The translations under genes and the position numbers were made by a program. DNA of 64,000 nt from Tritrichomonas musculus (taxonomy: Eukaryota; Parabasalia; Tritrichomonadida; Tritrichomonadidae): assembly GCA_039105265.1 (NCBI GenBank), contig JAPFFF010000002.1, positions 2,852,001 through 2,916,000 of the forward strand, in the 5' to 3' direction. The notes under the pieces are model-generated. The model did no database searches. It had not been told where the DNA came from and worked only from the letters and a program-made list of their open reading frames with translations. The first letter of the stretch is position 1. Each line of letters opens with the position of its first letter. Below are positions 20,601 to 30,002 of this stretch, in pieces.

Positions 20601-21747
20601 TCCTCCAAATATTCTCAAGTTAATGAAGAAGCCACGCGACCATATTGTTTTATCTGCTCTTAGTGGTGAACCAATTGGCAACTATAAACGGGAAATAATT
20701 TCAAAGGCACTCTCTGATTTACAAACTCTCAATAAAAAGTGTCAAAATAAAGAATACACTCAAGAAAGCGAATTTATTACTCAAGTAATCGATGCTGTTC
20801 GTTCTGATGCTGCTCAATATAATGCATTTTTCGAAGTTGAAGAGCAAATGCGCGAAACTGAAGTTAATCTTCAAGAAAAACTCACAGACTGGCAGAACAT
20901 GTACGAAGAATTAGATGAAGAATATCAAAATCAACTTAATGAATGCGAAGCCAAATATCAAGAAGATCTCCTCTCATTAGAAAAGCAATACCATAATCAG
21001 ACGGTTGAAGGAAATCAATATGGATCACCTGGTCAAAGTGACGATAATAATGCAAATGAAAATGGCAGTGACATTAATGTTGTTGATGATTATGAGGATA
21101 ATAAAGATATTAATTATTACAACGAAAATCAGAAAAAATCCGTTAATCACAAAAGACATTCATCAATTACTCCTAATTCTGCTTCTATTCTGTCACCTTC
21201 AGTTAGTACAAATGCAAAACCACAGAAGCCACAAAAACGATATAAAGCAATTTATTCTTCATCACCCAAACAGCGACTTCCTTCACCTTTTAGCAAACCT
21301 CTCTCACCAAAAGATGCAAAAATGAAAGAGAAAGTGCAGAAAATGATAAAAGCTCAACGATTTGAAGAAGGTTTCGAATTATCTCTTAAATTCTATAAGA
21401 AACAAATGGTAGAACACCAAAAACAAGTTACAAGAAGGAGCCAAGCTTATTTAGCAGCAAAAACAGCTTTGAGACAGAAACATGAAGATGAAAAGAATGA
21501 GATTATTCTGAATTTTCAGTCAAGGAGAACTGAATTTACTAAGAAGAGAGAGCAAAGTTTAGTACCTCTTAGAGAACAACTTATTCAACTTAGAAAGGTT
21601 AAGACATTAATTGAAGAAGGCGAAAAAAATGAAAAATTCAATGAAACCATGCAACCTAGGTTAAGAGCTTCTAGAGCTAGAAAAGGAAGACCGACAAATT
21701 TAGCATTACCGCCTCTTTCTAGAACTTCTGCGAAAAATGTACAATAA
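17665..21747 (+). CDS. Large repeat and coiled-coil protein of unknown function
   Basis: A 1360-residue, very acidic product from the ATG at 17665. The N-terminal half carries five copies of LSVRQPSFASL followed by a PKGG tail, near residues 52, 212, 346, 478 and 608; the middle three are nearly identical and spaced about 132 residues apart. They alternate with VRQSSYANL copies and Glu/Asp-rich linkers. Three copies of a related motif, of the form RVSSFGNAS, lie near 790, 853 and 920. The R-x-P/S-S-[FY] core resembles basophilic kinase or 14-3-3-type sites, so multisite phosphorylation is plausible. Two coiled coils follow (about 1010-1110 and 1210-1325), then a basic tail. No catalytic domain, signal peptide or TM is seen. 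I do not recognise the family; a cytoskeletal scaffold is a guess. Confidence 0.85.
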   Translation: MLSIEDEDNPLAALIKKADEEGINDKTDDPIIVFNEANDKDEDENDNGPINLSVRQPSFSHLTVGNLVPKGGNESITTDPIKENEDTLNQNHKKISRKKLDSVHTSSYANIHFTFNNDSTQRLKLNNSNNGTTPSENRNNDNLSLGNNNKPSSYAHLKIPIEPGLEKEARSLLNPNPSGHIENCSNPVLVITGDDDKQDEENDEENVPIGLSVRQPSFASLCNHIIPKGGLESGDIPVLIEEEPEQNNKRNEEENSEDNNVEQMLGLQVRQSSYANLKLNVPTKEEEMPEIMKLAIKEEEPQNTINTNQQTQKASEDTSNPIIVLTGDNIAEAEENDEENVPIGLSVRQPSFASLCNHIIPKGGLESGEMPIVIEEEPEQSKINNKKVESNKKDDDTEQALGLQVRQSSYANLKLNVPTNEEEIPDIMKLAIKEEKSQNTINPNSNLDEEENPILVLTGNDNSKNEENDDENVPIGLSVRQPSFASLCNHIIPKGGLESGDMPIVIEEEAPPEESIDGEITDQNTKQEDELPMVLNVRQSSYANLHFGSQTLNTTPTIEPIPDEEAEANTKKADTKEINNEDGDTYGEDAIIVLTNDNDTNDDAPIGLSVRQPSFASLHGNVVPKGGFQSLVAPITEEPKNNNSEKIVEDKEISDVDIDDYSDDAEENNNVDNNNDNKKNVDMKNKILNSLLSANKEWWEEIGYKPPDNLRNAFKRNCSMFQMPPSKNFMMKTLGSDSGSFASGNLNKKRQPSHSLYQGAMNNIEDLLKDDKEEPPPKKRSKGLDKKNRGPSIYRVNSYGNKGEQIEVEMPLLQDIEDEDEENVRENPIVQTKITKGTDYKNNDENESPQNIVRGPSLLRVSSFGNASKLKVVEMPDISEKDTSNAQKSSDQIITENKQSNKIINSINSNKEQSPKESKKPSIQRVSSFGNASTLKIVEMPSIDDDKQKDENLNQIQENDNDQNYDGYEEEEEEDESGIPPNILKLMKKPRDHIVLSALSGEPIGNYKREIISKALSDLQTLNKKCQNKEYTQESEFITQVIDAVRSDAAQYNAFFEVEEQMRETEVNLQEKLTDWQNMYEELDEEYQNQLNECEAKYQEDLLSLEKQYHNQTVEGNQYGSPGQSDDNNANENGSDINVVDDYEDNKDINYYNENQKKSVNHKRHSSITPNSASILSPSVSTNAKPQKPQKRYKAIYSSSPKQRLPSPFSKPLSPKDAKMKEKVQKMIKAQRFEEGFELSLKFYKKQMVEHQKQVTRRSQAYLAAKTALRQKHEDEKNEIILNFQSRRTEFTKKREQSLVPLREQLIQLRKVKTLIEEGEKNEKFNETMQPRLRASRARKGRPTNLALPPLSRTSAKNVQ
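18230..19200 (+). repeat. In-frame tandem duplication within the repeat protein
   Basis: Three consecutive units of about 400 bp share strongly conserved DNA: the segment coding for ENVPIGLSVRQPSFASLCNH recurs at about 18280, 18680 and 19077 with mostly synonymous differences. More diverged outer copies lie near 17800 and 19470. The pattern indicates recent unequal duplication inside an older repeat array. Confidence 0.8.
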
Positions 21748-22162
21748 TATTATTGTTTTTATTTTATTTTTTCTCATTTGTTTGAAATAAATATTTTTTT
21801 CTTCTATCTGTATAGATATTGCTTATATTTGTTTCAATTATTTTTGTTGTATTTTCTATTATAAATTATTGTATCTTTTTTTTTTTGTATTTATTCATTT
21901 TTAAAATAATGTGCCAGCTTATGAGGACATTATAAACTTCATTGTTCGCATAAAGGCAAAATTTTCAATAATTGTTTTTTCACCCTTAAATTTCCAATTA
22001 TTGAAAAAGTTTGGAATATTTTGACTTTTATCCAAATGACATAAAAATTTATATTATCTACTTTTAATTATTATAATAAAAGTGTCATTATTTAATTATA
22101 TATATGTTTTTTTTTTATTTTTAAAGGCGAAAATTTTTAAAAATTTTTAAGATAATTATCTA
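21748..22162. other. AT-rich intergenic region
   Basis: No ORF or clear repeat is seen. The last 60 bases before the USP gene are nearly pure A/T with TTTTTAAA-type palindromes. No initiator motif is obvious. Confidence 0.4.
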
Positions 22163-25100
22163 ATGGAACCAAATTATTTTGGGAATTTTCAAGAAAACTC
22201 TATATTTATCGATTCACTTTCAAAATTAAATAATTATCTCAACTATTATTTCGAAAATTCCAGATTTCCTGATGAAAATTTTGAGCTTAGCTTTTTAATA
22301 ACTCAAATTCTTCCAATTTTAACAAAATCAACTTCATCTCATATTCAAGAGAAAAAAATAACAGATAATCAATTTTTCCAACAGATAAAAATCCTTATTG
22401 GATTTTACATCAAAATAATACAAGCAGACAACATATATGTTTCTTCGTTTCTCCTCCAAATTTTAACTTCGATTTATATTTCTTTTCCAGATTTTTTAAA
22501 GAATGATATTTATAATTTATGTGATATTCTTACGCTCAATATCATTACAGATTTCTATCAATTAATTTTAACGACTACAGATTATGTTGATATTTATATT
22601 TTGATTTTACTACTAATTCTTATTCAAAATGAAAATATTGGCAGTATTGAAGATCAAGAATTTTTGCCTAATTTTATAACAAAATTTGATCAATGCGTTA
22701 ATAGTTTTAATTATGATAAAGTTGATCCAGCACTTTTTATTCAAATATTTTGGGTTTTTGACCAAATCATCCCAACATTTCCATATTTTTCGAACAACAA
22801 CACCGATAACTCCAACTTTTTCAATGCATTTTTAAATTTTTCGATTAAATCACTTCAGTCCAGTCAATCAATTGAGAAGCAGAAGGCATCGATTCGATTT
22901 ATAAGTTCGTCACTAAAAAACGAGAAATACAAAATTGAGCTAAAAAGTGACAGAAAGAATAACGATAGCAATCAAGATCAATTCAATGAAGCAGCATTCA
23001 ATTATACTGATTACAATGCCAAATCGAATACTGACAGTATTGACAATAATTCAAAAAGTGACAGCTTAGAAATTATCCATAATTTTGATATTGACGAGGA
23101 AAATGTATTGAAAAATCCACTTTTTGTGAGATGGTCTCAAAAATTCAAACCATTAAGTGCATTGATTAATGTCGAGGGACACATGGACACCCTGCAGGAA
23201 GTTGATATTCTCATTCAACAAATTTGTAAGATTTACTGGGATACTGATACAATAATCGACCAAATAACCTCTGAAATATTATGTCAAATTGCAAGTAGGG
23301 TTGAAAGTGCAGACAATTCACAGAAGAAAATTTTCATTCATGAATTTGCTTCTATTTTTTCATTCCTTTGTGATACGTCAGGCCAAATAGCAATTGAATT
23401 CCTTCAAAAAGTGGATCAGGACATTCAGAAAAAGTTCAACACAGAAACAATTGAAGAAGAAGAAGAAGAAAATGATTCATTTCCCAACGTTATTGTTTCC
23501 AATTCAACCTTAGTTGAACTTGGTAAAGGACTCATTCCGAACAAGATAGTTTTTGGCTACATAATAAAGATGTTTGAATCCCAAATTTTCGACCACAATG
23601 ACCCGAGTGCCATTCCATATATTATCCAGCTAATTAAAGGTTTAAAGCTATTCACGAACACACAGTTGACTCATTGTCTAGATATCCTCAAGTCCACAAG
23701 AGAACCTCCACAAATCATCTATGAAATGCTGACTTCTTTAGTCACAATTTTGAGTAGAGATGAAATTTACAAGCTCTTCAGTGAATTGATTCTTCTATCG
23801 GAGACAATCAAAGACGACAAATTCCGAAGCCTTCTTGAAAAAGTGACAATTAAATGTAAGACGCAACCAAACAAGCGAGAAGCAACTTTACTTATTCAAG
23901 AATTTTGTCTTGATGATGACGGCTGGCGTGCAATATTGAACATATTCAACCATAGAAAAATTGTCCTATTCAAACCAAGTGGTTGGAGGTTTTTGATAGA
24001 AATTTTATGCCAGTCAAAAATGACAGCCATGTCGTTAGACTTTTTGAGAACAATTTTTCCTGACTTATTAAATCTATTGAAATATGAAGAAAAGAATACA
24101 CATTTATACAATGAAATATTCAGTCATTTAATGGACGATTACATTCAATTTGAGAATTATCAAAGTTTTGAAACTTTCATTCAAATTGAGACATTTTTGC
24201 ATCCAATTAATAAACAATATATGTATGCAATGCTGTTTAGTACAAAGCTTGCAGAAATGAATCAAATCGATAATTTAGATCGATTTTTCGATTTCTTAAG
24301 AATGATCATTGAGCATAAAGAATGGAACATGAATTTTGCCAGTTTTGAGGACATCAATCAATTTGGCATAAAAATTTTCAAAAGACTCAAAAAATTGAAA
24401 AAACCTAAAAATGCATTCACTATTCACGTGAGTGTTCAGCCACCAGATGCAAGTAAAGCTGAAATTCATTACATCGATGTTTGCCCAGATACAACTTTGG
24501 CCGATATCATTGTTTATTTGGCGGTTGGAATTGGAATTTCAAGTGACCTCAGCATCCATTCATTGGATGAGAATTGTTACTGTTATTACGAGAACATGAG
24601 AACGGATGACATGTACACCGAACTCTCTGATTGGGACACTGTTGGAGATCTCGGAATAACAGAAGAAACTGATCTTCGTATGTTTTATCGTTTTAATGGA
24701 GCGACCTTTTGCAATTATAACAATTACTTCCCTAGTGAAATCTTATCAAAAAACAGTTTGAAAAACACATTAGTTGGAATCATCAATCAAAATGATGACA
24801 CAAAACTAATAAAAAGTGCTTGGAAATTGTATTGTCTTCTTGTGCCTGATTATTCATTGTCAAATCAGATGATTTTACAAGCTAAATCTTTGTATTCAAA
24901 ATTGTATTTCTTAAAGATCTTATCTTATCATTATAATGAAAGACCAGAGGCATTAAGAAACCCACAAAGTATTACTACTTTGGCAATTATTGTTGATTTA
25001 ATCATCCGTGATAAATTGGACAATAAATTGCTCAATGCTGCTTTGGCAACTCTCACTTTTGAAGAGGCTGCTATCACAATCTCAAACGGCGGAGTTCCAC

Positions 25101-28100
25101 TTCTTAATATTTTAATAGATTCATTTGTAAATTCAACGAAGAACACTTTAAATGAAAGAATTTTGACTGTTATGAATCTTGCCCACAAGACTCATAGAAT
25201 CAATGAGTTTGACTCCATTGTGATTAATAATGAGAACTTTTTGAAAAAGTGCATCATATTGAATTCATTGAAATCATTCAAAAAGAAAGACATCATTCAA
25301 AAATTCTTTGATACTTTTGAATCAAATTCAAAGAAAATTTTGTTTGATTTCTTCTCAAAATCTTTCTTAGAAACAAATGAAAATTGCTTCACATTTTTGA
25401 AAGCTACTTTTACTAATGAATGTGAAGTGACCACTTTATTTGAGAAGTCACTCAAAAATTTCATTGAATGCACTGATGATAATACTGATGAACAATATGT
25501 TAAAGACTTGGCTTTGTTCATCGATTTCATCCTCACTAAAAGAACCGAATTAATTGACCAAACAGCTGATGTATGCACGCAATTAATATCGAAAGCATTT
25601 GAAGAGATGAACAACGATAGACAGTCTTTAATCTTCAAGATTCTTCTTCATTATGTCAAAGGGAACAAATCCAACCAGAATGCGATCAATGCACTAATTC
25701 ATTCATTCAATTCATTTGAATCAACACGTTGGAATTACGACCCTTCAGTGCATAAGAAAAAGTCGAACTTTTGTGGACTCAGATCACTTGGTATGACATG
25801 TTACATGAATTCAATTCTTCAACAACTTGCATACAATAAAATGTTCCGAAATTCACTATTTAGATTAGATTCTTCTAACACTAATTCAATTGCTTCTGAA
25901 CTACAAAAAGTTGTTGCCCATTTGGAACTTTCTAACCGTTCTTTTGCTGACACAGAAAAGTTCACTTCTGAATGGAAACAAAAAGGATTTCCTCGTTTCG
26001 ATCCACGTGTTCAAGAAGATGTTGTCGAGTTCTTTCATTGCCTTCTTGATCATTTACCAGACGATCTTAAGAAGATGTTCACTGGCGAGCAAGTCAACAT
26101 ATTTGAAGGCTTAAACGTCTCCTTCAGAAAGACTGTTTCTGAGCCTTTTTCATCCATTGAAATTCCTGTCTCAACAACTTTTTCTGAAGGAATGAAATCG
26201 GTGTCTTCAACCACAATGTTCGTTGGAAATAATAAATATACTTCCGAGGAATTTGGAAAAATTGACGTCTCAATGAAGACGAAAATTGTCAAATTTCCAA
26301 ATACGTTTGTTATTCAATTAAAACGGTTTGACTTCTCATTGAAATCAGGCGTTCGAACCAAAATTTCACGCTCTTTTTCATTCCCTTTAAAATTCAACAC
26401 AAGTGAAATTTTTGAGGATGAAAGTCAGCCAAATATTGAGTACGTTTTACAAGGCGTCGTTGCGCACGCGGGAACAGCTGAAGGCGGACATTACAACTCG
26501 ATCATAAAGATTGACGGTTCTTGGGTTCTTTTCAACGATACAGAAGTTGAAACTTTGACTGACTCACAGTTCACTAGCCTAACTAAAGGCGGAAGCAAAA
26601 AGAACTCGCTTCAATCGTGCGCTTATGTCCTCTTCTATGTTGTTTGTGATCCTCAAACGCATCAAGTGATCATGAATTCAATTTCCAACAATAATAATAA
26701 TAATGTTGTTGTTGTTGATGATGATGTTCCTGTTCCTAGTTGCTTGGTTGATGAGGTCAATGAAGAAAATGAAGCATTCAAAAAGATGCAATGTATCTTC
26801 ACACCCGGTCTCGCTTCGTTCGCAATGCAGACGCAAAACATAGACATCATTCTTCCCTACTTTTTGAATGTGTTCTCACATTCAGCAATGCTGAAGTCAT
26901 CCTCACAGACAACTCAGAAGATAAACGCAATGCTGAAGGACAACAATGAAAAAGGATTCGACTTTTTCTTTGATAACACAATTTCTTCTGAAAATGATAC
27001 TTTAAAGAATGGTGAAAATTTGACCAAAACGATCGATATTATATTGAATGGTCAGGATGAACTTGTTCAGCCTTTTGTATTCCTTTTGCGTCATTTAATC
27101 CAGGAGAAAAGCAAAATCTACGTAAATAAAGTTGAATCTAAATTGAAGAACGATCAAAATATCCTATTTTTGGCCTTGAAAAAGGCCAAAGAAAATGCTG
27201 GATCATGGAAAAATCTCGAGCGTTTTGGATACCTCATTAGCGCCTTCGTTGACAATTACAAGAACTTGATATCTGACCAACAAACGAAGACACACATTTG
27301 CTTGCAGATCATGGACATCATTACCACCTTCTACGATATCACAACGTCTGAATTCTCACTGAAACAGATCGATTTTTCAAATTATTTCACATCACTTGTC
27401 ATTCTCAATAATTCGATTGAGAACATTGAAGTATTTGACTCTTTCATTAATAAAGTGAACCCAAAATTGATCCCATCATCAGTCAACAGTCAATCATTCC
27501 AGCAGCTCTTTTCTGTCGTTTCAAACAGAAAAGAAAAAAATAAAACGACGATCAAAAAGCTCTCAAAAATTCAAAATGAAAAAGAGAGCGAAAGTGAAAA
27601 TGAAGAATTAGAATTTGAATATGATGACACTTATTGTGATGATGATCTTGGACCTTTCAATTTTACAAGTTTTAAAAAGAAAATTTCTCTAGTCACTCGG
27701 CAAACAGCAAAATTATTAGCTCAATATGCCCAATCATTTAACAAAAATGTGAATATAATTGGTGTCCTTGATTCAATTGCTGATAATGATAGTGAAAGTC
27801 TTATATCATTATTGACTTCTACTAATTTTAATTTCTTTCTAATATACCAATATTTTGTTTATCCGGATTATGCCCAAGAAAAAAACTACTTTTGCCAGAT
27901 ACTTTACAGGAAGCCGCTTATTTTATCAAGGCTTTTTATTATTGGTGATTTTTATTCATTATTTGATCAGCTGTTTCATTTTGTATTTCCTTATATAAGC
28001 TTTGTGGGAGATATTTCATCAACAATCATGGACCAATCGATGGTTCTTCGTTCTTACAAATATATCGTTGACACATTCACAATGTACATACGAATGAAAG

Positions 28101-29632
28101 ACTATCCATGGATGTTTTCCGATCTAAGTCAAATATTCTACAGAATAAACTTTTTTTATCATGCAATTAAAAACTATTTGACGCCTGATCAAATAAACAA
28201 AATTTACGATTTAAACGAACGTTTATTTTTGTCCTTCACATCTTATGTTGACATTCATGACGACAACCACGTTGTGACAAATGATCCGTACATAATAAAT
28301 GCCAGAGAAAGAAGAAAGCTTCCCTCGAGGAACGCGAGTCTTTCATTTATTTTCTTTGTAATTTATGATGTGAAACAAAGAATTTCACTTTTTGAAAAGT
28401 ATTCAAAATATTTCATACGTTACTGCACATCACTTCCTATTAAAGATGGCCAAGATTTAGACTTCGCCATTATAACCATCTTTAGAGAAGCATTCATAAA
28501 GAAGCCCGTTTTGTTCCTGCGTCTTCTGAAATCGGAAGAGATCATTTATCCATTGAAAAACTCGCCAAAAAGTCACGAGTTCGTGAAGCTCATGGCTTCT
28601 TTGGCTAAAGACAGAAGTGTCTGTGATTACGTGCTGTTTATTTTGATGCCAAAAGTGCCGTTAACGGCCATTCTTAACGGTTCTTTCTTGAGAATTGCAG
28701 TCGATAACGCTGAGCATTTGGCGGAACATCCTGAAAAGGCGCTCAAATTGGTCTCTCTTTTCATTGACGAGTTCTTCATGAACATTGACCAAATAATGAA
28801 GAAGAACAGGTTCTTCTCTTTAATGAATGACATCTCTAAAATGGTCCAAGTTATTGGTTCAAAAAGTGACAGAAAAATTGACGTTTTCATTTTGGCTGAA
28901 AAAGCAAAAGATAAATTTGTTGAGAACTTTTTGAATGTGATTAATCAAGATAGTTTCAATAATGACGCATCAAAATTTGTCACTTCACTTTCCGCCCAAA
29001 ATGAAGAGTTTGCAAACTTTTTGTTAACAATACTGATTTCAATCCTGAAATCGCAAAATAAAGAGCCACTCAAAATAGGTGAGGTTACAATAAAAAGTGA
29101 CGTTTTATCAGTAATAAATTGTTGGAAATTAATTTCAATGGTCATTGAATTTTCAAAGGACATTGAAAATTCAATCATTCCTGTTGTTGATTTGATCATC
29201 CACTCAAGCTTCACTTCGGATGAAGAAAATGATCAACAACTAAATGAGTACTACCAAATATGCATTGAAAAATTCGCACTTTTTGTGAACAATTCAAACG
29301 TTGAGAAATTCAGACCACTTTTTGATGCAATTTTATCGTCCTCTATTCAAATTTCTGAGAATATTTTGCCTTTCTTAATACAAGTAATTAAACAACTGGA
29401 CGAGGATGAGAAAGCTAACTTGATATTGGGAACAGCAGTCTTCATGAGCGATCCAGAAGACAAAGAAAGATTCATCCGCACTTTCAAAGTCGTTGTGGCA
29501 CTTTTGCAGAACATGAAAGACGTAAATTCGATTCTGGATGAACTTAATCAAACTTACCCTGAAATTATGGAGCTTCAAGATATGTGGCCTGAAGAATGTA
29601 ATCAACAAAAGTTCTTGTTCCAACCTCATTGA
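22163..29632 (+). CDS. Giant ubiquitin-specific protease (peptidase C19, USP9X/24/34-like)
   Basis: This 2489-residue deubiquitinase removes ubiquitin from substrates. A long alpha-helical, ARM/HEAT-like N-terminal region (about 1-740) is followed by a ubiquitin-like beta-grasp segment (about 752-850, starting FTIHVSVQPPDASKAEIHY). More helical repeats come next, then the USP domain at about 1205-1530. The Cys box reads CGLRSLGMTCYMNS (Cys1213). The His box reads EGGHYNSI (His1443). The third catalytic position is in LFNDTEVE (Asn1458/Asp1459). KFPNTFVIQLKRFDF matches the QLKRF box. Zinc-coordinating CxxC pairs are absent. A C-terminal helical region runs to the end. Length and architecture match the giant USP9X/USP24/USP34 group; the exact orthologue is not settled. 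There is no TM or signal peptide. Confidence 0.92.
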   Translation: MEPNYFGNFQENSIFIDSLSKLNNYLNYYFENSRFPDENFELSFLITQILPILTKSTSSHIQEKKITDNQFFQQIKILIGFYIKIIQADNIYVSSFLLQILTSIYISFPDFLKNDIYNLCDILTLNIITDFYQLILTTTDYVDIYILILLLILIQNENIGSIEDQEFLPNFITKFDQCVNSFNYDKVDPALFIQIFWVFDQIIPTFPYFSNNNTDNSNFFNAFLNFSIKSLQSSQSIEKQKASIRFISSSLKNEKYKIELKSDRKNNDSNQDQFNEAAFNYTDYNAKSNTDSIDNNSKSDSLEIIHNFDIDEENVLKNPLFVRWSQKFKPLSALINVEGHMDTLQEVDILIQQICKIYWDTDTIIDQITSEILCQIASRVESADNSQKKIFIHEFASIFSFLCDTSGQIAIEFLQKVDQDIQKKFNTETIEEEEEENDSFPNVIVSNSTLVELGKGLIPNKIVFGYIIKMFESQIFDHNDPSAIPYIIQLIKGLKLFTNTQLTHCLDILKSTREPPQIIYEMLTSLVTILSRDEIYKLFSELILLSETIKDDKFRSLLEKVTIKCKTQPNKREATLLIQEFCLDDDGWRAILNIFNHRKIVLFKPSGWRFLIEILCQSKMTAMSLDFLRTIFPDLLNLLKYEEKNTHLYNEIFSHLMDDYIQFENYQSFETFIQIETFLHPINKQYMYAMLFSTKLAEMNQIDNLDRFFDFLRMIIEHKEWNMNFASFEDINQFGIKIFKRLKKLKKPKNAFTIHVSVQPPDASKAEIHYIDVCPDTTLADIIVYLAVGIGISSDLSIHSLDENCYCYYENMRTDDMYTELSDWDTVGDLGITEETDLRMFYRFNGATFCNYNNYFPSEILSKNSLKNTLVGIINQNDDTKLIKSAWKLYCLLVPDYSLSNQMILQAKSLYSKLYFLKILSYHYNERPEALRNPQSITTLAIIVDLIIRDKLDNKLLNAALATLTFEEAAITISNGGVPLLNILIDSFVNSTKNTLNERILTVMNLAHKTHRINEFDSIVINNENFLKKCIILNSLKSFKKKDIIQKFFDTFESNSKKILFDFFSKSFLETNENCFTFLKATFTNECEVTTLFEKSLKNFIECTDDNTDEQYVKDLALFIDFILTKRTELIDQTADVCTQLISKAFEEMNNDRQSLIFKILLHYVKGNKSNQNAINALIHSFNSFESTRWNYDPSVHKKKSNFCGLRSLGMTCYMNSILQQLAYNKMFRNSLFRLDSSNTNSIASELQKVVAHLELSNRSFADTEKFTSEWKQKGFPRFDPRVQEDVVEFFHCLLDHLPDDLKKMFTGEQVNIFEGLNVSFRKTVSEPFSSIEIPVSTTFSEGMKSVSSTTMFVGNNKYTSEEFGKIDVSMKTKIVKFPNTFVIQLKRFDFSLKSGVRTKISRSFSFPLKFNTSEIFEDESQPNIEYVLQGVVAHAGTAEGGHYNSIIKIDGSWVLFNDTEVETLTDSQFTSLTKGGSKKNSLQSCAYVLFYVVCDPQTHQVIMNSISNNNNNNVVVVDDDVPVPSCLVDEVNEENEAFKKMQCIFTPGLASFAMQTQNIDIILPYFLNVFSHSAMLKSSSQTTQKINAMLKDNNEKGFDFFFDNTISSENDTLKNGENLTKTIDIILNGQDELVQPFVFLLRHLIQEKSKIYVNKVESKLKNDQNILFLALKKAKENAGSWKNLERFGYLISAFVDNYKNLISDQQTKTHICLQIMDIITTFYDITTSEFSLKQIDFSNYFTSLVILNNSIENIEVFDSFINKVNPKLIPSSVNSQSFQQLFSVVSNRKEKNKTTIKKLSKIQNEKESESENEELEFEYDDTYCDDDLGPFNFTSFKKKISLVTRQTAKLLAQYAQSFNKNVNIIGVLDSIADNDSESLISLLTSTNFNFFLIYQYFVYPDYAQEKNYFCQILYRKPLILSRLFIIGDFYSLFDQLFHFVFPYISFVGDISSTIMDQSMVLRSYKYIVDTFTMYIRMKDYPWMFSDLSQIFYRINFFYHAIKNYLTPDQINKIYDLNERLFLSFTSYVDIHDDNHVVTNDPYIINARERRKLPSRNASLSFIFFVIYDVKQRISLFEKYSKYFIRYCTSLPIKDGQDLDFAIITIFREAFIKKPVLFLRLLKSEEIIYPLKNSPKSHEFVKLMASLAKDRSVCDYVLFILMPKVPLTAILNGSFLRIAVDNAEHLAEHPEKALKLVSLFIDEFFMNIDQIMKKNRFFSLMNDISKMVQVIGSKSDRKIDVFILAEKAKDKFVENFLNVINQDSFNNDASKFVTSLSAQNEEFANFLLTILISILKSQNKEPLKIGEVTIKSDVLSVINCWKLISMVIEFSKDIENSIIPVVDLIIHSSFTSDEENDQQLNEYYQICIEKFALFVNNSNVEKFRPLFDAILSSSIQISENILPFLIQVIKQLDEDEKANLILGTAVFMSDPEDKERFIRTFKVVVALLQNMKDVNSILDELNQTYPEIMELQDMWPEECNQQKFLFQPH

Positions 29633-30002
29633 ATAATTAATAATTAATTATTTTTTTTTATCCGCATCTCAGATTTATTAATATAAAACTTTCTTATTTT
29701 AGATTTAAATAAAAAAATATTTATATTAAATTTTAAATACTTAAGTATTAATTATTTTAGATTGAATGATTTTTTTTATGAGTCTTTGAAATTTAGATTT
29801 CATTTGAATTCAATAATCTAAAATGATTGTTTTTTTCTCTCTCTTAAATAGAATATAGAGAGGTGATTGATTTTTTTAGTTATTTGAAAATTGAGGAAAA
29901 ATTTTATAAAATTCAGAAAATAAAATAAACGTTAACATTATTTGGTCATCAAAATACAAAAAGTGATAAATAATACGTTAAAAAGTTATTCAGAAAAAAA
30001 AT
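29633..30002. promoter_or_regulatory. 5' flank of the flagellar PG-rich protein gene
   Basis: AT-rich. AAACGTTAAC lies at 29928-29937 and TACGTTA at 29974-29980, both with a Myb-like core. TTATTCAGAAAAAAAAT directly precedes the ATG at 30003 and may be the initiator. Confidence 0.35.
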
